From: Choristoneura fumiferana
Taxonomy: Eukaryota > Arthropoda > Insecta > Lepidoptera > Tortricidae
Reading direction: 5' to 3'
Length of the DNA: 64,000 nt
Assembly (NCBI RefSeq): GCF_025370935.1
Contig: NC_133481.1
Coordinates: 5,413,686 to 5,477,685 of the forward strand
The position numbers and the translations under genes are program-made. Shown here piece after piece: positions 36,101 through 44,948 of the stretch. The notes under the pieces were generated by a model. It was not told the origin of the DNA, did no database searches, and was given only the letters and a program-made list of their open reading frames with translations. Every line of letters starts with the position of its first letter. Within the stretch, counting starts at the first letter, position 1.

Positions 36101-39100
36101 AACTGTACAACTCGATTAAAGCAAAAAAGTTCATGTGTTACCTACCCTGTCCGAATAATATTACAAGTTTTACAAAACTGCTAAATTCTGTTGAAAATTT
36201 TACGAAAAAAATAATAAGGACAATAAATAACGGGTTACTTGCGGCCGTCTGAGAGGAGGCAATCTTTTCTTTACAGTTCTTAGATCTATCTTTTTAGGGT
36301 TCTGTACCCAAAGGATAAATACGGGACCTTATTACTAAGACTTTACTGTCCGTCTGTCCATCATCAGGCTGTATCTCGTGAACCGTATACAGTTGAAATT
36401 TTCACAGATGATGTATTTCTGTTGCCGCTATAACAACAAATACTAATAACAGAATAAAATAAATATTTAAGGGGGGCTCCCATACAACAAACGTGATTTT
36501 TTGCCATTTTTGTCTAATATCTAATGTTGTAGGTATAGATAATGGTGCGGATAGTACGGAACCCTTCGTGCGCGAGTCCGACTCGCGCTTGGCCGGTTTT
36601 CTATGACTCGTCATTTACATTCAAATCAAATGAATGCAATTTAAAGAAAATAATATATCAATTATAACTGGGAAAGGTCTATGGTTGGGCCAATTAAAGG
36701 CGGCATTAAATTACTCCATGTGTAAACCTTTTACTCAAGTAATATTTCGATCAATTTACGGTGGGAATTCAGGCTAGTACATACAGTAATAGAGGACTAG
36801 AGTTGAACGTGTAACTTTGGCGCTAGAAGCATCTTGTCTACGCCATCAGATTTATATTTATTTCATACGCTACCTTGATCCTCGGACACCATAGCAGTAG
36901 GGCTACTACGAAATTTGAAAATCGAAGTTCGCATCGTACCATCCCGCTGACGCTAATATTGTTTAATACGAGAGTGAGAGGGACGGTACGATACGAACTT
37001 CGATTTTCGAATTTCGTAGCAGCCCTACTGATCGTATATTTGCGGTTATACCGACCAACCTTTTTTTCTAGGTGCGGGGGCAGTTGCAATCTGTTGAAAG
37101 TGAGAAGAACACGCTTCTTGAAAGCATTAGCCACACTGACTCCGCTGGAGAAGGTTGCTCGAAACAAGCGACAGTGGCTGATGTCGAGGAACTCATGGAG
37201 AGCGAACTGACCTGCAGCATTTGCTCCGAACTCTTCATCAAAGCCACCACCCTCAATTGTTCGCACACATTCTGCAAGTACTGCATAGATAAGTGGAAGA
37301 AAAACAAACGGGAATGCCCTATTTGCAGGTGATTTATCATGCTTAGGAGTACATAAACGGCAAACTTATTTTGTGACATGCACACATTCACTATATCGTC
37401 ACTACTTAAGATGGGGATATAAAGATATCCCCGTCTTATACTGTTTGTATATATAGTGATTTCGATGAAGCATAGATTAGACAATAAACCTATGATGTGG
37501 TTTTTTTGGTTAACTAATGTTACACAACTAACGTTTTGCAACCTGATTAATTTCGCAACTGTTTAATATTTCTGAAACTGTAAATATTTCAGGATTTTTA
37601 TAAAACTAACCTAACCTAACCTAAAGGGTTGTACACGATGGCCCTGAAATAAATCCTGAAATATTTACAGGTTTAGAGGTTGCGAAACGTTAGTTGCGAA
37701 ATGAACGGATACCGTTTTTTTACCCAAATCTGCTTGGGCTACCGCCACAAAGATTTAAAAAGACCGTGTCGTGTCTCTGATGAATTACCTAACTAACGGT
37801 GTATGAAAACGCTATTTGTTGACAGAACTTCAATAACATCGGAATGTAAGAGCATAGTATTGGACTCCTTGATCGAGAGGATGTCTCAGACGTCAGAAGA
37901 AACGAAACAAAAGCGGGAACACATCCTGAAAGCTAGAGAAGGTAGGTTTATGTAGATATAATAGTAATTTAGTTGGCAAATCCACATCATTTTGAAGTCT
38001 AGTCCAAATTAAGCTGAAGGATTTTGACTGATCAATATGCGCATATGTTGCCATAATTGAACCAATGCTAATTTTATAGATATTATAAAATCTGGATACC
38101 CGTAAGTTGGCTTAACAAAATATGATTTTCGAGCAATAATACCATTGGTTTCTTTTTTACACAAAATATACATATGAATAACCTAAATAACTGCAAACAT
38201 ATTCAGAAAAAAAGCATAAAAAGTATTGCATTTATCCACGCGCCACTGAGTATGTATGTAACTGTTGAAACCAAATGCTTGAATGGCAACTATTTTGCCT
38301 GTAAATTTGAAACTTCACATTTGTCTATTTTCCAATCTTTATTGATGTACACTTAGTACTGTAGTTAAAGTTTTATATTTTTTGAACTGAGTTCATCCGC
38401 TTACTTGCATTCACAGTGGCAGTGTATACTTGTACATATAAGTACAATGCTATTATCTGCTTTTGTCCTCGTAACCGCAGACCGATTCTGTTAGTGTATT
38501 TTATAGTCTATTGTTCAAGGAGATAGATCATTTACTATAATTTAATTTGTGGTTAACCACACCAATGGTATTGTAGTCTCAAGTGGATGAGCTCAGTTCA
38601 AAAAATTTATACATTGATCTTTCAACAATGACAACTTATGTGGGAAGTGTATAATATTGTGTCTGGTAGCGTTGTTAACTGTCAAACTACTAATTCGGCA
38701 AACTTTGGTCTGTTCGTCAGTCTAGCTTCACCTAAACCTTTTTAGATTTTTCAGCTGATTTGATGCCAAATGGCCTGGGGCTTTCTTGAACCTAAGAAAA
38801 CGCCAGATTTTTTTCTGTTAACTACTGACTAAACGCACCGTACGGTCAAGGACTTTAATGAGGGTTTTCACAGAGGCGAAATATCGCTAGATGGCGTTAG
38901 TATTGTGGGCTCCGTTTGACGTTTGCTCGTGATTGGTTAAATAACTAAATGAGTCCAATCGCAAGCAAACGTCAAACGGACCTCACGATTCTAACGCCAT
39001 CTAGCGATATTTCGCCTCTGTGAAAACCCTCATTCATGTTTTCACAGTAAACGCCATAGTGACTTCGCATTAATTTACAAACAAGGATTTTCCTTTGAAA

Positions 39101-41921
39101 AGGTTTGTGTGTACTAGTTTGTAAATAAACCGGTGTCTAAGTAGTGTTTTACTTTTGGGTTCTTCGCTGTTTTTACTATAACCCTTATGCGCCCATTTTA
39201 TAGGGAGATTCACATGACTGTGACCAACAAGCCATTAGAAATCCTGAATCTATTCTATTCATCAACTTTTACCACCGATGTTTTTAAACATACAAACTTT
39301 TTTCTAGCAAATTCTATTCATTTAGATTACGTTTAATTTTTTTGAATAGGTACTTATAGGCATAAGTTAAGACTTATAACCACGGCGAAGTACCAATACT
39401 TCCTTACTGAAAGACCTTTGACATGCGATTGATGACCTTAGCACCCTCGAGCTAAAGCTATGTTGCATGTTCGAGATTTATCAGTTAGGAGGTCTTGGTA
39501 CTTCACCGTCGATAAGTTATTATAGCTATGACAACGCTTAATTCTTGTCGTGTAGCCATCAAATGCACGATAAACTCTTTGAAAATCTCAGCTCTGACAT
39601 ACATAACTTTTGGCGTAATCATTTGTAAAATTATCTGTGAACAATGCAGCTTCAAAAACAACAGTAGGCACGTGAAATTCTTACGTTTACATTATAATTA
39701 TGGTATATTAACCCTTTTATTTAATTAGTTATAACTAATCATTATTAACGTAAATATATATAATTTTCTTTCGGGTGCTAATGGATTATAAGGTCTTAAT
39801 TCTGCTTAATAGCAAAAAATACCGTTTATTATAAGTACCATATTAAGTAGTGATTTTTATATCGGGTCTTAAAAATTTCCTTTTTTTATATATGTTGTAA
39901 ATGTCTAAGACAATTTCGTTTACGTTACAAATATGACTATCCTTCTTACCCCTCTTAATCTGGTGATTATTCAGAAAATTATAATAACTTGCGCGTCCTT
40001 TAGATCCGATAAAATCCGTTATAGAGCCTTTATGAAGCTGTATTGTTTGCAGAGCTCGAGGCGGAGCAGTTACAAGCCACTGCGGGGACCAGTCGGTATG
40101 CTTGCATTCATTACACCCCTACAACAGTTTGCTATAACGTAGGGCTCTGTAGAGTAACAATTAATTGGTGTAGCACATCGGCCATCGAATTAGGTCACAC
40201 ATTTCGGTGTTCACAAGATATTGGACTGAAAATTCTGAAAAGATGCAAGTGTATGTGTTTAACACATGCCCATCGCTTTAAAAGCGAAATTAAACACACC
40301 ATGGATGTTACGGAGTTCCGATTCAGTTTCCGTTAAGTCGGAACTTCCGTTTGATATTAAGCATCCGTTTCTGTTTCGGATCCGTTACTTTTTAAACGGA
40401 AGTTATGTATATCGGATGTCAATGCTTAGCGCGGCGACTGGACATGAGCGGCATACATCAAAAACATACAGAGGGCTAATTATGTAATGTTTCTGACACT
40501 CGCGATCACAATCAAATGACAGTTTTTGTATGCGAAAACTATAATTTGGTTGTGATCGCGAGTTTCAGAAACGTTACGCAATAAACCCTCAGGTTTAGTA
40601 GACCTACCCTTAACATCTCGTCCACCTATCACTCAGGCTCCGATTCTGGTTCCGGTTCCGTTTTCGGTTCCGATTCCGTCTAAATTAAAAACATCTGGTT
40701 CGGTTTCGGTTCCGATAAAACCACATCCATTACATCCCTGAAACACACACTTACGTCTAGCCTACAGGTAGCTTACAGACGTTCGTGGTGAACTACCGGC
40801 AGTTTCAGGTTTTCACATTTGTTCGAAGATTGGCGGAGTCCTTTTAACCACATTTCCATTACGAATTTCATTTGCATTTCACTAAAGTGTTCCTTGTTTT
40901 TGAAACGTGAAAATAGTTCCCAATTAGGATCTAAGAAGACAGTAAGGCCTTAGGTTAAAAGATTTTTTTTGTTTTGAAGCAGTGATGATTGTTTGCAGCG
41001 GAAGTAGTACAGATGATGACACCGACGACCGCAGCGAGACAGACCACTCGGAGGGGTCGGGGGCGGAGGACGACTACCACGAATACGGCTTCGATGACTA
41101 CGGCGGCTACGACGACTACGACTATCCCGACCCAGATGGCTACGATGGCTTCGACGAATATGACTAGTGAGTCAACGAGTGGTGTGCAAACAATTACTAG
41201 TTAACTTCGATACGTGCATAGTGCTGCGGTGCGCGGTTCTACGGTTACACTTTGTTTCTACTTGACTTGTATCCCAGAACCGCATCGTATTACACTGTCT
41301 CCGTATCTCTGTGACACGGTACGATCATCACACACGACGACACATCACACGCGACGGTACAATCTGGCTGCGAATTTCGTTGCTCCGCACACCTTAGCCG
41401 CGCGAATTTTTCAAACTACCCGCATCTGATCTTGTTTTGTTATTGTTTTTGCATATAATTTTCTGTCTTTTACTATAGGTAGTGCCATTAGTTGAGGTCG
41501 CGCACACAATAATATGCCATGTAATGACAGCGGCGCCGCAGCGGGATTTTGACATTCACACTTTAATTTCAGTCATCAGTTCTTCATGTAGCTGTGTGTG
41601 TAATCAACGTAATCATTCAGTTCAACTCTCGTGGCATTACCTATAGGTACCTATCAGCTGTTTCCGAATGTGATTCTAAATGATCATATAACATGTAACG
41701 TCTGATGTATCCACAGTGAGTACAGCAGCGTCGACGATTCGAACGGTTACGGTGTCCGCTCCTCCAGCTCGTCCGATTCCGGTAGTGGATCTGACGACAG
41801 CGGTGATGCCGCGCGAGCCGCCGCTCGTGCTACCGATGCCTCTGCCGGCGCTGCTGCGCTACGCCGGACCGCAGCAGCCGGTCTACCACGTGGTGAGGGT
41901 GAGTCCGGGACAGATTATTAA
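30098..41921 (+). CDS. RNF8: RNF8-like FHA-RING E3 ubiquitin ligase (ten exons)
   Basis: Exons 30098-30187, 31764-32354, 32828-33079, 33452-33649, 34142-34219, 35822-35935, 37072-37328, 37826-37941, 40983-41166 and 41717-41898; all junctions are GT-AG and in phase. The order FHA (FTIGRGLHNS..., SRDHC, SFGIEVNGK), long coiled coil, C3HC4 RING (CSICSELF...CSHTFCKYC...CPIC) and a post-RING helix (SIVLDSLIERM) is that of RNF8, which reads phospho-threonine at DNA breaks and builds K63-linked ubiquitin chains on chromatin. CHFR also has FHA and RING but no long coiled coil between them. About 690 residues, longer than vertebrate RNF8 (~485), mainly through a longer coiled coil and an acidic tail. 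The true 3' end is uncertain: either a stop at 41919-41921 or further exons. Confidence 0.85.
30780..31060 (+). mobile_element. SINE, 3' portion, in RNF8 intron 1
   Basis: TGTTTGTTCTCGGG...GTATTTAAGTATG, TTTTGCTTAGTTTGGGACTA and the end GTCAAGTGTCCCATGATATT followed by (ATT)n match the body and tail of the tRNA-headed SINE at 42470-42620 and the tail at 41925-42010. Confidence 0.65.
31190..31245 (+). repeat. RTE LINE 3' tail
   Basis: GGGGGAGGCCTTTGTCCTGC followed by AGTGGGACACTATAGGC is the terminal module of RTE-type elements; compare 1876-1920 on the other strand. Confidence 0.6.
31764..32354 (+). CDS. RNF8: RNF8-like exon 2: FHA domain and start of coiled coil
   Basis: Acceptor TTTCAG, donor AATG|GTAAGT, 197 codons. 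FHA signatures GRGLHNS, SRDHC and EDCSSFGIEVNG are the phospho-threonine-binding loops. After about residue 95 the sequence becomes a charged heptad-rich helix. Confidence 0.9.
32828..33079 (+). CDS. RNF8: RNF8-like exon 3: coiled coil
   Basis: Acceptor TTTCTAG, donor AAG|GTATTT, 84 codons, phase 0, Glu/Lys/Leu-rich helix (ENNSLKDKLLKEREEFLSEL). Confidence 0.85.
33452..33649 (+). CDS. RNF8: RNF8-like exon 4: coiled coil
   Basis: Acceptor TTCAACAG, donor CTT|GTAAGC, 66 codons, phase 0, coiled coil (ELKELEAEKKRREMELEEEL). Confidence 0.85.
33790..34125. repeat. pair of opposed SINE copies forming a long inverted repeat
   Basis: The left copy (minus) carries a tRNA-like head at 33840-33912 with box B GGTTCGATTCC; the right copy (plus) spans about 34045-34122. 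The outer arms, from TTGAAAATACAAACTGAAAT to AGACC/GGTCT, are nearly perfect complements over about 60 bases. Located in intron 4 of the RNF8-like gene. Confidence 0.85.
34142..34219 (+). CDS. RNF8: RNF8-like exon 5: coiled coil
   Basis: Acceptor ATGTTACAG, donor AAA|GTAAGT, 26 codons, phase 0. Too short to be seen as an ORF but in register with its neighbours. Confidence 0.8.
34225..35625. other. intron 5, no recognisable gene
   Basis: No exon fits the reading frame of the RNF8-like gene here. The open frame 34500-34709 shows no domain. Confidence 0.45.
35631..35775. mobile_element. MITE with ~50-bp inverted arms, TA-flanked
   Basis: AAGCCGAGTTTTGACTTGCA ... TGCAAGTATAAACTCGGCTT is flanked by TA on each side, as expected for Tc1/mariner-derived MITEs. 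It lies 46 bases before exon 6. Confidence 0.85.
35822..35935 (+). CDS. RNF8: RNF8-like exon 6: coiled coil
   Basis: Acceptor ATGTTACAG, donor AAG|GTAAGC, 38 codons, phase 0 (AHVEKRETELAALAADRIQQ). A MITE ends only 46 bases upstream at 35775. Confidence 0.8.
36285..36600 (+). repeat. dispersed repeat in intron 6
   Basis: It starts TTTAGGGTTCTGTACCCAAA, has a CCGTCTGTCC tract, TTGAAATTTTCACAGATGAT and GCTCCCATACAACAAACGTG, and ends CGAGTCCGACTCGCGCTTGG. A familiar lepidopteran repeat with no coding capacity. Confidence 0.7.
36893..37028. mobile_element. MITE (GGGCTACTACGAAA family), intron 6
   Basis: Inverted arms CAGTAGGGCTACTACGAAAT and its complement ending CAGCCCTACTG, about 50 bases long, with an inner GAGAGGGACGGTACGATAC. 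The same family is at 63338-63468. Confidence 0.85.
37072..37328 (+). CDS. RNF8: RNF8-like exon 7: RING finger
   Basis: Acceptor TTTTTTTCTAG, donor TGCAG|GTGATT, phase 0 in and phase 2 out. The C3HC4 RING (CSIC...C.H..C..C...CPIC) has all eight zinc ligands. A MITE ends at 37028, only about 45 bases before the exon. Confidence 0.92.
37826..37941 (+). CDS. RNF8: RNF8-like exon 8: post-RING helix
   Basis: Acceptor TTGACAG, donor GAAG|GTAGGT. SECKSIVLDSLIERM resembles the helix that follows the RING in RNF8 proteins. Confidence 0.82.
38857..39034. mobile_element. MITE (GCTAGATGGCG family), intron 8
   Basis: AATGAGGGTTTTCACAGAGG ... CCTCTGTGAAAACCCTCATT, with arms of about 45 perfect bases and further imperfect pairing inward. 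Confidence 0.9.
39362..39525. repeat. imperfect foldback, intron 8
   Basis: CACGGCGAAGTACCAATACT ... GTCTTGGTACTTCACCGTCG, with outer TTATAA/TTATTATAG; an older foldback element. Confidence 0.55.
40290..40740. repeat. degenerate TTCCG-rich repeat, intron 8
   Basis: Repeated TTCCGTTT, TTCGGATCCG, TTCCGGTTCCG and TTCCGATTCCG blocks at 40315-40390 and 40625-40715 flank the MITE at 40470-40591. They resemble one repeat split by the MITE. Confidence 0.5.
40470..40591. mobile_element. MITE with CTCGCGATCACAA arms, intron 8
   Basis: AGAGGGCTAATTATGTAATG with TTTCTGACACTCGCGATCACA at left; the right end pairs with it over about 45 bases (GATCGCGAGTTTCAGAAACG). Confidence 0.88.
40983..41166 (+). CDS. 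RNF8: RNF8-like exon 9: acidic tail
   Basis: Acceptor TTTTGAAGCAG and donor ACTA|GTGAGT keep the phase. The product is Asp/Tyr/Gly-rich (DDDTDDRSE, DDYGGYDDYDYPDPDGYD). Without splicing the frame would stop at 41167. Confidence 0.65.
41717..41898 (+). CDS. RNF8: RNF8-like exon 10: Ser/Asp-rich tail, end uncertain
   Basis: Acceptor ATCCACAG. In the frame set by exon 9 the start is acidic and serine-rich (SSSSSDSGSGSDDSG), but the second half becomes alanine-rich. The next frame reads a more protein-like PMPLPALLRYAGPQQPVYHV, so a one-base error near 41810-41825 is possible. It ends at donor AGG|GTGAGT (41899) or reads on to TAA at 41919, with AATAAA from a SINE just downstream. Confidence 0.5.
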
Positions 41922-41924
41922 TAA

Positions 41925-42010
41925 TAAATATCATGGGACACTTGACACCAATCGGCCTAGTCCCAAACTAAGCAATCTCTTGGGTGGTTCGGCAGGGGCA
42001 ACTTCAATGA
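41925..42010 (-). mobile_element. SINE tail
   Basis: On the minus strand TTGCTTAGTTTGGGACTAGG ... GTCAAGTGTCCCATGATATT followed by (ATT)n, as at 30895-31045. It begins right after the last RNF8 coding bases. Confidence 0.65.
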
Positions 42011-42469
42011 AGGATTCTTAATTTCTTCAGCAAAAAATATTTATTTTGCTTTACAAGGATTTGTACAAATTTAAAACAAAAAGGTTTGCGGTCTTGTCTC
42101 GCTATCAAAAAATTTTTCGCAAGTCACGTAAAAGTGAAAGGCAAAGTAACATTGACACCATCGCGATTGCAGCGCCCTCGTGCGGTTGTCGTCTTGAATG
42201 TGTGCGCAGGAGCGTTGGTGTCGCTTGACACCACCAGAGGGTGTCAACAACTATGGATATAGTAGCCAACGGATAAACATATTTTTTTTAATCTAATATT
42301 TTAACGAGGCTTTAGTACACCAAATGTGACTATGCGATAAAGATAAATAAATACATCGTCGAATGACAAGCAAAAGTCACTAATTACCACTTAAAGTCAA
42401 GAGGGATAATCAAACTTATGCATAGCATCGTAAGGTTAATATTCCACTAATCTTTTTGCTTGTCACCTG

Positions 42470-42620
42470 ACTACATATTTAAATACATATTAAACGTCCA
42501 AAACCCGAGAACAAACATTCGTATTATTCATACAAATATCTGTCCCGACCGGGAATCGAACCTGGGACCTCAAGCTTCGTAGTCAGGTTTTCTAACCATT
42601 TGGCCTTCCGGTCGTCGATG
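42470..42620 (-). mobile_element. tRNA-headed SINE
   Basis: The minus strand has a cloverleaf-like head at 42618-42542: acceptor CGACCGG pairs with CCGGTCG, anticodon loop CTACGAA, box B GGTTCGATTCC. The body then reads TGTTTGTTCTCGGG. Poor pairing in the anticodon arm and the attached body rule out a functional tRNA gene. Confidence 0.75.
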
Positions 42621-42750
42621 AAGACGTAATGCCGTTTCTAGAACAGTACAGGCAAGGGTCGGATCCTGGGGGTCATGGAACTCAATGATTTTAATAAAGT
42701 AATATCATTCTGCGACAAAAGCAGATAATTTATTTTGTTGTTTTTTTTAC

Positions 42751-42885
42751 CTTTTGAACGCCACAGTCGGCAACATACGACAGTTGAAAATCGTGGCATA
42801 TGCGTCACGTCGGTATTGCGTGGCGCTTATGGCCCGATTATCAGGCATTTTTTTGTCGTGTGTTGCCGACTACGGCGTTCAAAAG
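42751..42885. mobile_element. MITE with 31-bp inverted ends
   Basis: CTTTTGAACGCC.AGTCGGCA at left and its complement at right (TGCCGAC..CGGCGTTCAAAAG). It lies 5 bases from the 5' LTR of Gypsy element 2. Confidence 0.88.
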
Positions 42886-42890
42886 TTATA

Positions 42891-43031
42891 GTGTGAGACT
42901 ACGTCACACTCCCTTATATGTTTAGCGTAAGGTATATATGTAACATGCACTAAGTAAATGAGAGCTGTTATTAAACGCGTGTATTGGAAACAACTCGTCT
43001 TATCTGTTACTACCCGATTCCCACATCATAT
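42891..43031 (+). repeat. 5' LTR of Gypsy element 2
   Basis: It begins GTGTGAGACTACGTCACACT and ends CCCACATCATAT; 141 bases, identical to the 3' LTR. A short TGTGAGACTACGTCACA palindrome at the start might be a regulatory site. Confidence 0.92.
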
Positions 43032-43048
43032 GGCGATCCTTGCCAGTG
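43031..43048 (+). other. primer-binding site candidate
   Basis: TGGCGATCCTTGCCAGTG directly follows the LTR. The leading TGG fits pairing with a tRNA CCA end. I cannot assign the tRNA from memory. Confidence 0.55.
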
Positions 43049-43103
43049 GTTGCGCAGAATTGGGTTTTAATAGAAAATGCACAATTAAAAATTAAATGTT
43101 AAA

Positions 43104-43250
43104 ATGTGCGTGCGAGATAATTCTCGAGAAATGCAGGAATTGGAGGACTTTTGCGTAAAAGTGGGATATTACTCGCTATTAGCTTTTGGCGTGTTACTGG
43201 CGGTGGTCGTGCTGTTCGCGCTGTGCAGAGTTATTCGAAACCTCAACTAA
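43104..43250 (+). CDS. small membrane ORF A in Gypsy element 2 leader (48 aa)
   Basis: ATG 43104 to TAA 43250. It encodes a short polar N-terminus (MCVRDNSREMQELEDF) and one hydrophobic helix (SLLAFGVLLAVVVLFALC) followed by a basic end RVIRN. A second in-frame ATG is at 43131. It lies between the primer site and ORF B, 7 bases before ORF B's ATG, so both could be read from one mRNA. Function unknown; a single-pass membrane microprotein by composition. It could be a chance ORF in the leader, but the hydrophobic run with basic flank is not typical of chance. Confidence 0.5.
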   Translation: MCVRDNSREMQELEDFCVKVGYYSLLAFGVLLAVVVLFALCRVIRNLN

Positions 43251-43257
43251 AGCAACG

Positions 43258-43533
43258 ATGGGCTCATCCCAGGCGAAGGAAGAAGTTATTGTGGCGCAGA
43301 ATGCGGCTGGCGGTACCAATAATGCAGACCTGAAGGACATTGGTAACCATATCTCCAACAATAACATTATTCTGACAGTGGTGCTGATCATCTTGTGTAT
43401 TTTTGGACTGGCGATGGTGTATCGCATGTATCGCAAATGTCACCAAAGGTGGATTCAGCAGGAGATCAACAGCGGCGTCTTGGAGCGTCTACGTAATCGT
43501 GCGTCTCTGCGTAAAACAGAAGCAGTGGTGTGA
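43258..43533 (+). CDS. small membrane ORF B in Gypsy element 2 leader (91 aa)
   Basis: ATG 43258 to TGA 43533. The N-terminus MGSSQAKEEV fits the N-myristoylation pattern (Gly2, small residue at 6). A single transmembrane helix IILTVVLIILCIFGLAMVY spans about residues 40-58, followed by a basic, polar C-terminal tail (YRMYRKCHQRW...RLRNRASLRK). GC content and codon use are more balanced than in the adjacent AT-rich gag. No homologue can be named with certainty. It is not a gag, envelope or protease; an accessory membrane-targeting role is inference only. Confidence 0.7.
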   Translation: MGSSQAKEEVIVAQNAAGGTNNADLKDIGNHISNNNIILTVVLIILCIFGLAMVYRMYRKCHQRWIQQEINSGVLERLRNRASLRKTEAVV

Positions 43534-43730
43534 ACAATAAATCGCGTGCGCGTAAAGTGTCGTATAAATGTTTGTGAGTGTGCGGAAATGCGAAGGGATA
43601 TTTTGTAAGTAAACCGGTATTTACCTACCCGGACTTTGGTAAGAACTTTAAATATAGAGTGTTATTTTACTAGAATAGTAAATGGTTACTAGAACATGTA
43701 TAACTATTACTACTATATAAACATATTTTA

Positions 43731-44948
43731 ATGGAAAATATTTTAAATAAAACATATACGGAACTTTCAGCAATAAGGGAATATCTTGTGAAAGTAGGTC
43801 CTACTAGACGCAAAGCTAGAGGTCAATCGGTATGCAGTAGGTTAGAGAATGCTGCACTGATATATAATAATTTTCAGTCGCAAATAAATACAATTCATGA
43901 CAAAATAGAGAAAGGTTTTATTAAAAGGGCAGACGCAGCTGAAATTTTGTCCATGACAGAAGACATACAAGACATATATAAGAATATAAATAAGTTAGTT
44001 ACTTTTGATGTTGATGAATCCAGTTCCTTTGAGGTAGAAAAAATGGAGTTCGATTTGAAAACGGCCGTATCTCTTCTACCAACTATGACCGGTGACGAGA
44101 ATGTTACCAAACAATTAATTTCTAGTATCGAAATGTACGATACAATGCTAAAAGACTCTGCCAAAACGACACTAATTAATTTCATTTTGAAGACGAGGCT
44201 TTCTGAAAATGCTAAGGTCAGGTTATCTACCAGTTATTCGACGGTAACAAGTTTGATTTCAGATATGCGAAAACATTTGCTCAGCCAAAAATCCGACACT
44301 GCGCTGCAAGCCCAGCTACTGAGAGCTCGACAAGACAACAAGTCCATTGAGGAATTCGGTAATCAAATTGAGACCTTATTTTCAGAGCTGACAATTTCAC
44401 AATCCAACGGAGAATCCACAAAATTCGAGATATTGAAACCAATTAATGAAAAGCTTGCTATTAAGCGATTCTCGGATGGATTGCGAAATTCCAGATTGAG
44501 CACAATTGTGGCAGCGAGAAATTATAATTCGCTAAAAGACGCCATACGTGGCGCTATAGACGAGGAGCTATCGAATCAAGATCCAAATTTATCGGTTTTA
44601 AATTTCCATCGTCATGGAGGATCCTACCGGGGCCATAACAATTTTAGAGGTCGTGGTATGCAGTGGAACAATAGGCGCGGTCAGGGACTTAATAGCCCCA
44701 GAAACAACAACCCAAACTATCGTGGGTCAATTCAGGCAAACCCAAGGCAAAACACTAGTTATGGTTATACATCACGTGGTAGGAACGTAGGCCATAATTC
44801 TCGCTATTTCAGAAGTACAAAGTACAACGGACGTCAACCTAATATTAATATGGCACAAGTAAACATCGATTCCAATTCGAATTCCAATGCCATATCAGAC
44901 AATTCCATATTAGACGGACGATCGACTGATCAGTTTTTTCTTGCATGA
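43731..44948 (+). CDS. gag of Gypsy element 2
   Basis: 405 codons, ATG at 43731. The first ~300 residues are a helical matrix/capsid-like region (LRARQDNKSIEEFGNQIETL resembles retrotransposon capsid). The C-terminus is Arg/Gly/Asn-rich (GHNNFRGRGMQWNNRRGQG) and has no CCHC knuckle, so nucleic-acid binding is probably through RGG-type repeats. It overlaps pol by 8 bases in the +1 frame, at CAGTTTTTTCTTGCATGA; the T run is a plausible frameshift site. Confidence 0.9.
   Translation: MENILNKTYTELSAIREYLVKVGPTRRKARGQSVCSRLENAALIYNNFQSQINTIHDKIEKGFIKRADAAEILSMTEDIQDIYKNINKLVTFDVDESSSFEVEKMEFDLKTAVSLLPTMTGDENVTKQLISSIEMYDTMLKDSAKTTLINFILKTRLSENAKVRLSTSYSTVTSLISDMRKHLLSQKSDTALQAQLLRARQDNKSIEEFGNQIETLFSELTISQSNGESTKFEILKPINEKLAIKRFSDGLRNSRLSTIVAARNYNSLKDAIRGAIDEELSNQDPNLSVLNFHRHGGSYRGHNNFRGRGMQWNNRRGQGLNSPRNNNPNYRGSIQANPRQNTSYGYTSRGRNVGHNSRYFRSTKYNGRQPNINMAQVNIDSNSNSNAISDNSILDGRSTDQFFLA

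Noticed and set aside
36838..37541. Minus-strand ORFs over the RING exon
   Set aside because: Antisense shadows of exon 7 and the adjacent MITE.
42542..42618. tRNA-Arg-like gene on the minus strand
   Set aside because: The anticodon stem does not pair well and a SINE body is attached.
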